Shown: positions 34,629-44,162, counted from the stretch's first letter. The stretch is 64,000 bases of DNA from Bacteriovorax sp. MedPE-SWde (GCA_001874305.1 MPCU01000008.1:124001-188000), one strand, 5' to 3'. Made by a program: numbers and translations. Notes: a model not told the origin generated them from the sequence alone.

Positions 34629-35263
34629 TATTTAATGAAATCTACGATATCTTCCATCGGAAATCTAACCTTAGCCAACTCACTATACTTATCGTCAGCA
34701 GATCTAAAACCAACTGGGCAGGCCACAAGAGACTTCCATCCGGTTCCCTCAAGACCAAGAACCTTATCATACTCAGCAGGAATAATTCCTTCCATAGGAC
34801 ATGCATCAATTGCTTGATCTGCACAAGAAACAAGGAAGCTACCTAGAGCGATATATACTTGATTTTTCATCCAAGAAATTTTCTGTTCACTATTCATTCT
34901 TGAAAGAAAGCCTTTCATAACATCACCGTATCCAGCGAGACTTTCTAGAGGCGCTCCTCTCGTTTTAGCAGTATCTTCAAGAAACTTTTGAACATCGTCC
35001 TCGTTGAAGTTCTCGTTATAACAAAATACTACCTGATGAGAGCAATCTACAACTTGTCCTTGATTCCAACTATGAGCAAGAAGTTCTTTCTTAGTTTCAT
35101 CATTAGAAATAAAGATAAATTTCCATGGTTGTAGTCCAAAAGAAGAAGCTGAAAGTCTTAAAGATTCTGCAAGAGTGTTTACTTGTTCGTCAGATAACTT
35201 CTTTGAAGAATCAAAGCTCTTTGTTGCATATCGCCAATTTAGTTTTTCTATTAATTGAGTCAT
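34628..35263 (-). CDS. NAD(P)H-dependent nitroreductase-family flavoprotein
   Basis: A 211-residue protein of the NfsB type: LNWRYATKSFDSSKKLSD at the N-terminus, the FMN-binding RLSASSFGLQPWKFIFI, and QVYIALGSFLVSCADQ with ACPMEGI in the second half. It would reduce nitro groups, quinones or related compounds with NAD(P)H. The family is often annotated as nitroreductase or dihydropteridine reductase; the physiological substrate is unknown. Confidence 0.92.
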   Translation of the reverse strand: MTQLIEKLNWRYATKSFDSSKKLSDEQVNTLAESLRLSASSFGLQPWKFIFISNDETKKELLAHSWNQGQVVDCSHQVVFCYNENFNEDDVQKFLEDTAKTRGAPLESLAGYGDVMKGFLSRMNSEQKISWMKNQVYIALGSFLVSCADQAIDACPMEGIIPAEYDKVLGLEGTGWKSLVACPVGFRSADDKYSELAKVRFPMEDIVDFIK

Positions 35264-35336
35264 TTTTATACCTTTGTTGTCTAATATTTACTTTAATAAA
35301 TTAACACAAATATATCATTAGCGGTATAATATTGAA

Positions 35337-36056
35337 ATGAAAGCAATCCTACTCCTTCTTATTACGATTCAATTTGTTTCAGCAAAGACTTACAAGTTTA
35401 GTACATTAGAATGGCCTCCATATATTGGAAGTAAATTAAAAAACCAAGGCGTAGTTGCTCAGATAGTAAGAGAAGCATATAGAGCAGTTGGACATGAAGT
35501 TACCTTTGAATTTCTTCCATGGTCAAGAGCTGTGAAGCTAGCAAAAGAAGGAGATTACGATGGTCTTCTGCCGGAGTATTACTCTAAAGATAATAGTAGT
35601 TCCTTTACTTATTCTAACAGTTTTTTAAGTGGGCCTGTAGGACTATATACAACAAGCTATTCAAATATTAAAAGGGCCTCAAACCTAATTTCAACAATTA
35701 AAGGAAAGAGAGTTGGGCTTGTTAGAGGTTATGTTAATACGAAGGTAATCGACAAAGGAATTGGTTTTACAAAAGATTATGCAAGTTCAGATTTAATTAA
35801 TCTACGCAAACTAAAGTCATCACGAGTAGATTTAATCTTTATTGATCACTTTGTTGCCCAGTACTTGATTGATAATAACTTTAAAAGAGGAGAATTTAAA
35901 TTTCTCACCCCTGCCTATGAGAATAAAAAGCTATATATTTGTTTTTCAAAGAAAAAGAAAGACCATATGGAGAAACGGGATCTATTTAACAAAGGTTTAA
36001 AACTAATAAAGAATAAAATCCCAAGAATCTTAGAGTTACATCAGCTTTCTCAATAA
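35337..36056 (+). CDS. periplasmic solute-binding protein, amino-acid type (SBP_bac_3-like)
   Basis: A 239-residue protein with a signal peptide (to about 16) and the type II binding-protein features FSTLEWPPYIG, GVVAQIVREAYRAVG, FLPWSRAVKLAKEGDYDG and GKRVGLVRGY. No permease or ATPase gene is next to it, so it may serve as an orphan sensor or enzyme-like domain, as many such single proteins do in this group of bacteria. Confidence 0.85.
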   Translation: MKAILLLLITIQFVSAKTYKFSTLEWPPYIGSKLKNQGVVAQIVREAYRAVGHEVTFEFLPWSRAVKLAKEGDYDGLLPEYYSKDNSSSFTYSNSFLSGPVGLYTTSYSNIKRASNLISTIKGKRVGLVRGYVNTKVIDKGIGFTKDYASSDLINLRKLKSSRVDLIFIDHFVAQYLIDNNFKRGEFKFLTPAYENKKLYICFSKKKKDHMEKRDLFNKGLKLIKNKIPRILELHQLSQ

Positions 36057-36072
36057 CTCTCATCATTGGTAT

Positions 36073-37143
36073 TTAGTAAACGTAGCCGACTTTAACCATG
36101 ACTGAAGTTGACTTAATTGTCGTATCTAATTTGCCAAGCATTGCTGAGGTCAATGGGTTTGTTTCTTTAGTCTCAACTTCTGAAAAGCTTGCTGAACCAC
36201 CGACAGAAAAGCCACCACTTGCTCCATAGGCAAAATTAAAAATATGCTCGACACGTGAATCTTCTGACTCATCATCAGGACTTAGTGCTAGTTCATTAAA
36301 AACAAGTTTATCATTATCTTTGAATCCATTTTGATAAAGACGACCTGTATAACCTAAAGCGATTTTCCAAAACTTTATCTCACCTGTTCCAGAGATACGA
36401 GTTGGAGATCCAGAACTTAAAGATTTCTCATACCCTAGTTCTAAATGAAGAGCCTTATTCTCATACCCAATACCAAGACCTACGCCATTAGTTGCCTCTG
36501 TTGTGCTTGATTTATCGTAACCAGTAATAACTTTAAATTCTTCTTTATCAATTGTAAGAGACGCCCTTTCGAAATATCCGGCAAACTTAAAGTTGCTTAG
36601 AGGAAGTACAGCACCAGCTTTTATAATATTAGAAGTAATATCCTCTTTAATATCTTCGCTAAAAGTATTCCCTCCAAATGTGAATGAGAACTTTGAGCTA
36701 AACTCATAACTCTGTCTTGCCAAACTCAGTCCAAAGAACTTTCCAAGACCTACACCAAGCTCCATATGAGAAAAGCTAATATCATTTGATATAGTTGTCG
36801 GATCAGTCGTTGGCGAATCGACAGTAATGACACGTGTCCCGGAGTTCTTTATGAGTGATAATTCAGTCGTTAGAAATCCCCCACTCTTTCCCCCTCTAAA
36901 GAAAGTCAGAGTATCAATATCGATTTCGGTAGTACTCACTTCACCATTAATTTCATCTACTATTTGTTCTTTTTCTATCTTATCTTTACCGCCGACAGCA
37001 CTGTATTGACCAAATTCACGACCACCAATAACAGCAGGATTAATAGATTTCATCTCGGAGAAGAATGAGCTACTTGCCATCTGAGCATAAGTAGATGTGT
37101 AACAAGAAATAACAACAATGATTTTTAGGATTAATTTATTCAC
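36073..37143 (-). CDS. exported protein, probable outer-membrane beta-barrel, GTG start
   Basis: A 356-residue protein with a signal peptide (to about 20, ending STYAQ) and strands alternating to the C-terminus VMVKVGYVY. The segment KSINPAVIGG resembles the N-terminal part of FadL/OmpP1-like barrels, but I cannot assign it. The start must be GTG at 37143, because a stop codon lies in frame two codons upstream. The GTG sits in one arm of a perfect 14-base inverted repeat (37139-37172). No Shine-Dalgarno is visible. Confidence 0.6.
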   Translation of the reverse strand: MNKLILKIIVVISCYTSTYAQMASSSFFSEMKSINPAVIGGREFGQYSAVGGKDKIEKEQIVDEINGEVSTTEIDIDTLTFFRGGKSGGFLTTELSLIKNSGTRVITVDSPTTDPTTISNDISFSHMELGVGLGKFFGLSLARQSYEFSSKFSFTFGGNTFSEDIKEDITSNIIKAGAVLPLSNFKFAGYFERASLTIDKEEFKVITGYDKSSTTEATNGVGLGIGYENKALHLELGYEKSLSSGSPTRISGTGEIKFWKIALGYTGRLYQNGFKDNDKLVFNELALSPDDESEDSRVEHIFNFAYGASGGFSVGGSASFSEVETKETNPLTSAMLGKLDTTIKSTSVMVKVGYVY

Positions 37144-37172
37144 AACTTATTTTATCGGAAATAAGTTGTGAA
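37139..37172. repeat. perfect 14-base hairpin covering a GTG start codon
   Basis: TTCACAACTTATTT (37139-37152), loop TATCGG, AAATAAGTTGTGAA (37159-37172). The left arm holds the GTG (37141-37143). It is also the 3' flank of the KamA-like gene, so it could act as a terminator as well as hide the start. Confidence 0.75.
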
Positions 37173-37191
37173 TTGAACTAGGTAAAAAAGA

Positions 37192-38484
37192 TTAGAGATC
37201 GAAAGGAAACTTTTCAGCAAAGGCAGGTTCTAAATCCCCTAGCCACTCAGCATCAGGATTATACTTAGCAAAGAATGGTGCTTTTACGATCTCTGGGTTA
37301 CGTGCCTGAAGCATATTCAGCATAAATGCCTTTTCTCCATTAATCTCAGTAATACCTTCAATACATACTTTTCCAGGGTGCGCCGACATAGACGGTCCAC
37401 GAACAGTTCTTGCAAGTCCAGAGACCTGTCTTATTGCATCTTGATAGATTGTAAGAGCTCTTTCTAGAGAAAGACCAAAATAGTGTTGTGGTCCAGTATC
37501 TCTTTCAACGAACATATAATAAGGAATAAGCCCAAGTCTTACTTGCTCTTTCCACATTCTCGCCCATACATCTGCATCATCATTAATATGCTTAATAATT
37601 GGAGACTGTGTTCTTATTTGAGCACCTGTTGCCCTAATATTCTTGATTGCTACATGAGCAGTTTCAGTTGTAATTTCTCGCCAGTGATTTAGGTGGGCCA
37701 TAAATGCTAAGTGCTTACCACTATCAACAACCTTCCTAAAAAGACCTAGGATATTTTCAGCATCAGCATCATTAACAAATTTTGAAGGCCAATAACTTAA
37801 AGACTTAGAACCAATTCTTATGTTTTGAATATGCTCCATCCCCTCTTCTAAAAGAGGTTCAATATATAAAGCTAATGCTTTAGAGTTCATTATCATTGGA
37901 TCACCACCAGTGATAAGTACATCAGTAATTTCTTTGTGCTCTCTTAAGTATTTAACAAATGTCTTTGCTTGATCCGTTGCAAACTTTAAAGAAGCATCAC
38001 CAATAAACTGAGGCCATCTAAAACAGAAAGTACAATAACTATGACACTGCTGACCTTGAGAAGGAAAAATCAGTGCCGTCTCTCTATACTTATGTTGCAG
38101 ACCAGGAACTGGCTCATTATCAAGCTTAGGAACATTTGCTTCAAGTTGACCAGCAGGATGAGGATTAAGCTCTTGCCGAACCTCATTTGCAACGGCTTTG
38201 ATATCTGCAGGCGAACTCATTTCAGCATCTAATGCTGACTTCATTTTATTATATTGATCTTCGGATAACATTTTCTTATCCATAAATGTCAGACGAAAAA
38301 TAGGATCCGTTTCGACATTATCCCAATCAATGAGATTCTCAGTTACATAGTTATTCACTCTAAATGGAAGGACACTACCAACAACCTTAAGCCCTTCTTT
38401 CATTTCATCGGAAAGTTTATCGTATTGAGGAAGCTTAGAAATATTCCCAAGCGTGTATAATTTCATTCTTTCGTTAAAGATCAT
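37192..38484 (-). CDS. KamA-family radical SAM protein (lysine 2,3-aminomutase-like)
   Basis: A 430-residue protein from ATG 38484; a TTG two codons upstream is possible. The radical SAM motif is C-x3-C-x2-C at CHSYCTFC (Cys147, 151, 154), followed by ITGGDPMIMN. Length and the N-terminal DP-rich region fit lysine 2,3-aminomutase and relatives, which use a [4Fe-4S] cluster, SAM and PLP. Whether it acts on free lysine or another amino acid cannot be told. It has no link in position to the radical SAM cluster at 56-64 kb. Confidence 0.85.
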   Translation of the reverse strand: MIFNERMKLYTLGNISKLPQYDKLSDEMKEGLKVVGSVLPFRVNNYVTENLIDWDNVETDPIFRLTFMDKKMLSEDQYNKMKSALDAEMSSPADIKAVANEVRQELNPHPAGQLEANVPKLDNEPVPGLQHKYRETALIFPSQGQQCHSYCTFCFRWPQFIGDASLKFATDQAKTFVKYLREHKEITDVLITGGDPMIMNSKALALYIEPLLEEGMEHIQNIRIGSKSLSYWPSKFVNDADAENILGLFRKVVDSGKHLAFMAHLNHWREITTETAHVAIKNIRATGAQIRTQSPIIKHINDDADVWARMWKEQVRLGLIPYYMFVERDTGPQHYFGLSLERALTIYQDAIRQVSGLARTVRGPSMSAHPGKVCIEGITEINGEKAFMLNMLQARNPEIVKAPFFAKYNPDAEWLGDLEPAFAEKFPFDL

Positions 38485-38592
38485 AAACAAAAACTCTCTA
38501 AGTATTAAATATCATTGAAATGAATTACTAACATAAGTAACTTCTAATGGAAACTTCAAATAGCTTATAGGTAAGCATTACAAGGTTTATAA

Positions 38593-38709
38593 ATGATTTT
38601 TAGTAGATTTAATGGGCACTTCAAGCATCAGACTGTCCTGTTTTGTTCACTTTTCTTATTAATCTATTTATATTTCACGCATAAAATTAATCTAAGTACC
38701 TATCTTTGA
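38593..38709 (+). CDS. possible 38-residue membrane peptide
   Basis: A short frame from ATG 38593 to TGA 38709, with AAGG eight bases upstream. It has basic residues followed by one hydrophobic stretch (VLFCSLFLLIYLYF). It lies in the 254-base gap before the CNNM gene. This is weak: short frames of this kind occur by chance in AT-rich DNA. Confidence 0.25.
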   Translation: MIFSRFNGHFKHQTVLFCSLFLLIYLYFTHKINLSTYL

Positions 38710-38738
38710 AAAAAGGAGCTTCAATACTTGGATAATGT

Positions 38739-39734
38739 ATGAAAATTCTCATTCTCTATATCTGCTTAGCAATAGGTATCTCATTCATATGTTCAATACT
38801 TGAAGCTGTAATCTTAAGTGTTACTCCTAACTATTTAGAGTCAATAAGGTCGACAAGGCCAAAAGAATTTCAAGATCTCAACCCTCTCAGAGCAAATATC
38901 GAAAGACCTCTCGCATCAATTTTAACCATTAATACTTTTGCCCATACAATCGGAGCCGCAGGTGCAGGTGCGCAGGCCCAGGAAGTATTTGGAAATAAAT
39001 GGATTACAGTTTTTTCAATTATACTGACACTAGGAATTCTCTTCTTCAGCGAAATTATACCAAAATCTATTGGTGCAAATTACTGGAAGTCCCTTACTCC
39101 CTTTGCATCAAAGATTCTTCCTCCAATGATTATCATCACTTACCCACTTGTTATCACGAGTGAATACTTAACCAAGTTCTTATTCCCTAAAGAGTTAGAA
39201 AAGACTTCAAGAAGTGAAATACAGGCAATTGTCGAATTAGGTTTAAGAGATGGTGCTCTTGAGTTGAGTGAGTATAATCTCTTAAAACAGTTAATGGAAT
39301 TTAAGCACATAACTGCTGTTGAAGTTATGACTAAATCAGAAAATGTTATAGGACTTGAAGCGAATATGACTTCAAAAGAAATTTCTGACAAGGTCGTTAA
39401 GATTCATAACTCACGCCTTCTCGTATTTGGTGTTCATCATGATGATCTAAAAGGTTATGTATTAAAAAGTGAGCTTTTAAATGAGATAGCTCTAAAAAAA
39501 GAAGTCGACCTTCATGAACTTTCAAAACCCATATTAATTGTTCCTACATATGTTCGACTAAAGACATTATTTTTTAGATTACTAGAGCGTAAAGAGCATA
39601 TCTGCGCGGTAGTTGATGACTACGGAACATTTGTAGGAATTGTTACTTTAGAGAATATTATTGAAGCACTACTTGGACTTGATATTATAGATGAGTTTGA
39701 TAAGGACGAGTCCTCAATAAAGAAGGGCCAATAG
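38739..39734 (+). CDS. CNNM/CorC-type (HlyC/CorC) membrane transporter with CBS domains
   Basis: A 331-residue protein. Residues 1-140 form a DUF21 membrane domain with three or four helices (SFICSILEAVILS; NTFAHTIGAAGAGAQA; FFSEIIPKSIGANYW). Two CBS domains follow (about 185-320), with VEVMTKSENVIGL and ICAVVDDYGTFVGIVTLENI. It lacks the CorC_HlyC C-terminal domain, which makes it shorter than the usual ~430. Homologues move Mg2+ or other divalent cations. Confidence 0.88.
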   Translation: MKILILYICLAIGISFICSILEAVILSVTPNYLESIRSTRPKEFQDLNPLRANIERPLASILTINTFAHTIGAAGAGAQAQEVFGNKWITVFSIILTLGILFFSEIIPKSIGANYWKSLTPFASKILPPMIIITYPLVITSEYLTKFLFPKELEKTSRSEIQAIVELGLRDGALELSEYNLLKQLMEFKHITAVEVMTKSENVIGLEANMTSKEISDKVVKIHNSRLLVFGVHHDDLKGYVLKSELLNEIALKKEVDLHELSKPILIVPTYVRLKTLFFRLLERKEHICAVVDDYGTFVGIVTLENIIEALLGLDIIDEFDKDESSIKKGQ

Positions 39735-39762
39735 ATAAGTGCTACTTTATGTAGCACCTATC
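39734..39762. terminator. hairpin between convergent genes
   Basis: GTGCTAC (39739-39745), loop TTTAT, GTAGCAC (39751-39757). There is no good T run, so termination is plausible but weak. Confidence 0.4.
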
Positions 39763-39771
39763 CTATGAACT

Positions 39772-40011
39772 TTATTTTTTCTTGTGATCTTTTTTTTCTT
39801 CGTTCCCGTGACCTTCACACTCACATTGAGTTTCAGGCTTTCCACAATCATGGCACATTTCAACCTTCTTTCTTCTACGTGACTTTACATTAGAGCTCTT
39901 CTTTACTTCTTTCGTTTCAATGATATTGCTTAGAGAGTCATTAGCAAGAGTCGTTGAATTAACTAGAGTTAAACTAAGAACTGCGAATAATAAACTTGTA
40001 ATACTTTTCAT
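39772..40011 (-). CDS. small exported Cys/His-rich protein, last gene of the metal-efflux operon
   Basis: A 79-residue protein with a signal peptide (to about 23), a basic stretch (VKSRRRKK), then CHDCGKPETQCECEGHG: four Cys and two His in 17 residues, a probable metal-binding site. AGGAGG precedes the ATG. It follows the RND transporter gene by 22 bases and is probably a periplasmic metal-binding accessory protein. Confidence 0.75.
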   Translation of the reverse strand: MKSITSLLFAVLSLTLVNSTTLANDSLSNIIETKEVKKSSNVKSRRRKKVEMCHDCGKPETQCECEGHGNEEKKDHKKK

Positions 40012-40033
40012 AATATCCTCCTAATAGATATAT

Positions 40034-43000
40034 TTAAATTCTTTGATCTTTTTTAATAATCCACTTCTCTATACTTGAATAAAGAACAGGTAATACAATT
40101 AATGTTAAAATTGTTGAGGAAATGATTCCTCCAATAATTACCGTCGCTAAGGGTCTTTGGACTTCTGCGCCTAGACCAATTGCCATTGCCATTGGAAGAA
40201 AACCTAAGATATCCGTCAAGGCAGTCATCATAACAGGCCTAAGTCTTAAGAACGCCCCTTTCTTTATGACCTCCGTCCCGTAGATTCCTTTCTTTCTAAG
40301 ATTGTTAAAACAATTCACTAGAACGATCCCATTTAAGACGGCTATCCCTGACAAGGCTATAAAGCCAACACCAGCAGAAATACTAAATGGTATTCCCTTG
40401 ATCACAAGTGCGAAAACACCACCAATCAGGGCCATTGGTACACAGAGAAAAACCAATAACGTTTCATAAATATTTTTAAACGCTGCAAATATCATAATGA
40501 GTACTAAGACAAATGCGAGAGGTGCTAGGATCGCTAAGCGACTCTTTGCCTCTTTAAGATTTTTAAAGTTTCCACCCCATTCTATATAGTAGCCAGGAGG
40601 AAGTTTAATTTTTTCTTCAACAACTCTTTGAGCTTCACTAATAAAGGACTCGGTGTCTCGACCTCTTGGATTAATCAGAACTGCTATTCGCCTCTTAGTT
40701 TCTTCACGACTAAAGGAACTATAGGAGTCCTTAAACTTAATAGTGGCAACATCTTTGAGAGGGAATGTTGCTCCATTTCTCAAAACGACCGGAAGCTTTT
40801 TTATCTCATCTAAATCGTTTCGAATTTCACTATTAATCCTCATGATAATTGGAAAACGCTTCATTCCATCATAGAATATTCCAACCTGTTGCCCACCTAT
40901 TGCAATTCCTACAGTTTCAAGAATTTCACTCGATGACAGTCCCAATTCTTTTAACACCTTTCGCTTAGGCTTAACTTCAAGGACGGTCATTTTCCCCTTG
41001 GCCTCTAGTTCAACATCCCCAGCACCTTCAATCTGCTTTAATACATCAACAATTTTTTGTCCTTGCTCTGTTAGAACATCCTGATCTTCTCCAAATATCT
41101 TTAAAGAGACATCTCCCCTAGTCCCTTCCATCAATTCATTAAACCTTAACTGAATTGGCTGACTAACAAGAAGTCTCTGACCTGGAGTGGTTGCTTCAAG
41201 TTCACTGACAATATTGGCAACAATCTCATCTTTTGTTCTAAGCTTACCATTAACAAGAGGTCTATCCTTCTTGTCTTTTAGCATAATATAACTATCTGAA
41301 ATATTAGGCCCCATTGGATCCATGGATATTTCAGCTGTTCCAACTCTACTAAAGACATGACTAACTTCAGGAATCGCCTTGATAATATTTTGAGATTTTT
41401 CTTCAATTGATATTGAGTGACTAATCCCAACAGAGACCGGTCTAATCATTTGCACAGCAATTGATCCCTCATTTAATGTTGGCAGAAATTCTCCGCCAAG
41501 TCTCATAAAAAGAATTCCACTTAGAACAACAGCTGCAAGAGATAATGAAATGACTAGCCTCTTAGTCTTTAAGCTGAAGTCAAGTAGTGGTGAATAGGCT
41601 TTTTGCATCCATCTCATAAGTAGAGGTTCTTTGTCCTTAACATCTCCAGTTAGAAGAATCGAGGCCAAGGCCGGTACAAATGTAAAAGAAAGAGCAATCG
41701 CTGCTACAATAGCAAAAATAAAAGTTGCCGCCATAGGTATGAACATCTTTCCTTCAATGCCTACAAAAGCAAAAACAGGTAAAAATACAACGACAATAAT
41801 TAACTCACCAAAACCAGCAGACTTTCTAATCTCCATAGTTGCTTCATAGATTGTCTTTTTTAATTCAATAGGATCAAGTCTTCTACCATAGAGCTTGGCC
41901 TTATCTTGTATATGCCTTACACAGTTATCCAGAACAATAACTGCCCCATCCACAATGATACCGAAGTCAAGAGCACCTAAACTAACAAGGTTTCCCGAAA
42001 TCCCATATTTTCTCATTAATATGAAAGTGATTAAGAGAGAAGTCGGTATAACAATCGCGGTAATTAAGGCCGCTCTAATATTTCCAACAAGTAAAAAGAG
42101 AATTATGATAACTAGTGCCGCACCTGTAATCAGGTTTGACTTCACTGTACCAAGTGTCGCATTCACAAGGTCCGAACGATTATACAGAGTCTTCAACTCA
42201 TACCCTTCAGGTAATCCCTTTCGAATTTTCTCCACTTGTTCAGCTACTCTTAGACTTACTTCACGACTATTTTCACCAAGGAGCATAAGTACTGTTCCAA
42301 GTACGACTTCTTCACCATTATAGAGAGCTGCACCGGTCCTAAGCTCTTTTCCAAGACCTACTTTTGCAACGTCACCAATAGTTATACTTTGTAGATTACC
42401 AAGTGTTTTTATATGAACATCACGTATATCATCTAAACTTTCAAATAGTGCAGAAGCTTGAACAACAAATTGATCACCAGTTTGTTCTATATAACCACCA
42501 CCAGCATTTCTATTTACCTTTTTAATTGCATGTTCAAGATCATCAAAATGAAGAGCATACTTCACAAGAAGTTTTGGATCTGGCTCTATATGATACTGCC
42601 TTTCATGGCCTCCAATAGTATTTACTTCAGCAACACCTTTAACAGTTAGTAACCTTGGCTTAACATGCCAATCTTGGAGTGCGCGAATTTCAGATAATTG
42701 AAATAACCTCTTTTCGCCTTCTTCAATTTTCTTAGCTTCAATTACATAGTGAAAGATTTCACCGAGGCCTGTACTGACAGGTCCTAGTTGTGGCCTAACA
42801 AAGCCTGGAAGCTGACCACTAATTGACTGTAGTCTTTCAGATATAAGCTGACGAGCGAGGTAGATATCTGTTCCTTCTTCAAATACAACTGTTACTTGGG
42901 AAAGTCCGTAGCGAGTGATTGATCGAACCTGAGAAACTCCAGGTACACCATTTAGCGCCGCTTCAATTGGAAAAGTTACAGTTCTCTCAATCTCATCTGG

Positions 43001-43171
43001 GCCTCGTCCTTCGACTTGAGTGTTAACCTGAACTTGAGCGTTAGTAATATCTGGTACAGCATCTATTGGAAGCTTCTTAAAGCTCTCCCAACCAGCAAAT
43101 GCCAGTATTGCCACAAATAAAATTACAAGCCATCGATTATTGATGGAAAACTTTACGAGATTAGAAATCAT
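40034..43171 (-). CDS. czcA: heavy-metal efflux RND transporter (CzcA type)
   Basis: A 1045-residue protein with the two RND repeats. The helix-4 motif near residue 402 reads DFGIIVDGAVIVLDN. DFG-x3-DGA marks the CzcA-like group (Zn/Co/Cd or Ni), whereas CusA-type copper pumps lack that pattern; here the usual final EN is DN. It would take divalent cations from the periplasm or inner membrane and push them outward using the proton gradient. Flanked by an adaptor-like fragment upstream and a Cys/His-rich small protein downstream; no complete adaptor or outer-membrane channel gene is present in the window. Confidence 0.95.
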   Translation of the reverse strand: MISNLVKFSINNRWLVILFVAILAFAGWESFKKLPIDAVPDITNAQVQVNTQVEGRGPDEIERTVTFPIEAALNGVPGVSQVRSITRYGLSQVTVVFEEGTDIYLARQLISERLQSISGQLPGFVRPQLGPVSTGLGEIFHYVIEAKKIEEGEKRLFQLSEIRALQDWHVKPRLLTVKGVAEVNTIGGHERQYHIEPDPKLLVKYALHFDDLEHAIKKVNRNAGGGYIEQTGDQFVVQASALFESLDDIRDVHIKTLGNLQSITIGDVAKVGLGKELRTGAALYNGEEVVLGTVLMLLGENSREVSLRVAEQVEKIRKGLPEGYELKTLYNRSDLVNATLGTVKSNLITGAALVIIILFLLVGNIRAALITAIVIPTSLLITFILMRKYGISGNLVSLGALDFGIIVDGAVIVLDNCVRHIQDKAKLYGRRLDPIELKKTIYEATMEIRKSAGFGELIIVVVFLPVFAFVGIEGKMFIPMAATFIFAIVAAIALSFTFVPALASILLTGDVKDKEPLLMRWMQKAYSPLLDFSLKTKRLVISLSLAAVVLSGILFMRLGGEFLPTLNEGSIAVQMIRPVSVGISHSISIEEKSQNIIKAIPEVSHVFSRVGTAEISMDPMGPNISDSYIMLKDKKDRPLVNGKLRTKDEIVANIVSELEATTPGQRLLVSQPIQLRFNELMEGTRGDVSLKIFGEDQDVLTEQGQKIVDVLKQIEGAGDVELEAKGKMTVLEVKPKRKVLKELGLSSSEILETVGIAIGGQQVGIFYDGMKRFPIIMRINSEIRNDLDEIKKLPVVLRNGATFPLKDVATIKFKDSYSSFSREETKRRIAVLINPRGRDTESFISEAQRVVEEKIKLPPGYYIEWGGNFKNLKEAKSRLAILAPLAFVLVLIMIFAAFKNIYETLLVFLCVPMALIGGVFALVIKGIPFSISAGVGFIALSGIAVLNGIVLVNCFNNLRKKGIYGTEVIKKGAFLRLRPVMMTALTDILGFLPMAMAIGLGAEVQRPLATVIIGGIISSTILTLIVLPVLYSSIEKWIIKKDQRI

Positions 43172-43180
43172 GACAATACC

Positions 43181-43627
43181 CTAGTGTGCACACGCATCAA
43201 CAGTATCTGAGTTAAGATCAGCATCAGTTACGCGTAAGAATTTAACACCAGAAATAGCAATGCCATCTCCATTTTGAAGATCAACAGAGTTAATAGTCAC
43301 GGTATCTTTATTCTTTTTGAGAATATTTACAAAGACTAGAGTAATCCAATCGTCATACTGACGATAAACGCCAGTGGCGCTCTTTATTCTTACAATAGAT
43401 GATTTTGGAATATCCCAAGTCTTAGAGTTACCAAGACCTAAAAATTTGACGCCAAGGTTATCTATCGCCTTCTTTGTTAGCTTAAAGCCATCATCCTTTG
43501 AAAAGGCATATACAGCTCCGCCCTTTTTTAAGACAACCTTAGTCTCTTCTTCTTTCTTTTTTATATTAGTATTTGCAGCTACTGTGACACTTATAAGCAT
43601 CGCAAGTATTATAGAAATTACTTTCAT
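43181..43627 (-). CDS. exported protein resembling only the C-terminal part of an RND adaptor (CzcB/CusB)
   Basis: A 148-residue protein with a signal peptide. The part after residue 70 (WDIPKSSIVRIKSATGVYR, then DLQNGDGIAISGVKFLRVTDADL and DACAH) resembles the beta-barrel and membrane-proximal end of RND periplasmic adaptors. The alpha-hairpin and lipoyl domains of a full ~400-residue adaptor are absent. It may be a minimal adaptor, a remnant, or a separate periplasmic partner. GAGGA precedes the ATG. Confidence 0.6.
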   Translation of the reverse strand: MKVISIILAMLISVTVAANTNIKKKEEETKVVLKKGGAVYAFSKDDGFKLTKKAIDNLGVKFLGLGNSKTWDIPKSSIVRIKSATGVYRQYDDWITLVFVNILKKNKDTVTINSVDLQNGDGIAISGVKFLRVTDADLNSDTVDACAH

Positions 43628-43687
43628 AATATCCTCAGTCTAAAATATTAACCATGGTGTATTTCTACACCTTAATTTAAATTTAAA

Positions 43688-44041
43688 CTAAGAATGAAGG
43701 GGCGGTTTTAGCGCAGGATCTATAGATGGGGACGAATATTGCACATAGTAGAACCAGTCACGGCCTTCTATGATTGAGACACTATATTTTATATGCTGAC
43801 TGTTGAAACTAATATAGAGGGAAGCTGGGCAACCGCAATTACCAACACAACACTCATCCGCAGATGAGCAATCATCACCGTCACAGCTAAAGTGTGTTTC
43901 GCTGTGAGAATGTTCCGATTCAGTCTCTGCTAATTGATGAGCATGCTGATCGACATCCTCATGAATCTCAACCGAGGTACCTGAAAAGGCAGTCATTGAA
44001 ATCATAAAGACTATGAATGTAGTTAATATACATCTAATCAT
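43688..44041 (-). CDS. exported His/Cys-rich protein, first gene of the metal-efflux operon
   Basis: A 117-residue protein. ATG 44041 (not 44062) opens a clean signal peptide (MIRCILTTFIVFMISMTAFS). Then comes a stretch of His, Glu and Cys (EIHEDVDQHAHQLAE; CDGDDCSSADECCVGNCGCP), a likely metal site, and an end PALKPPLHS. Small proteins of this look lead many heavy-metal RND operons. A possible -35 TTGACA lies at 44073-44078 between two CTTAAG hexamers, with no clear -10. Confidence 0.7.
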   Translation of the reverse strand: MIRCILTTFIVFMISMTAFSGTSVEIHEDVDQHAHQLAETESEHSHSETHFSCDGDDCSSADECCVGNCGCPASLYISFNSQHIKYSVSIIEGRDWFYYVQYSSPSIDPALKPPLHS

Positions 44042-44162
44042 TAAAGAAAACCTTAAGATCAAACTGGATTTTTGTCAACTTAAGTGAAATTAAGTCCATT
44101 GAGTACTCCACACTTTTCAAGTACTTATGAAAGCATTTTCTTATTTATATATGCTAAGATAT

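Noticed and set aside
37192-38484. KamA-like gene as part of the radical SAM peptide cluster
   Set aside because: It is 18 kb away, belongs to the aminomutase family and has normal neighbours.
40034-43171. CusA-type copper/silver pump
   Set aside because: The helix-4 motif is DFG-x3-DGA, which is the CzcA-type pattern.
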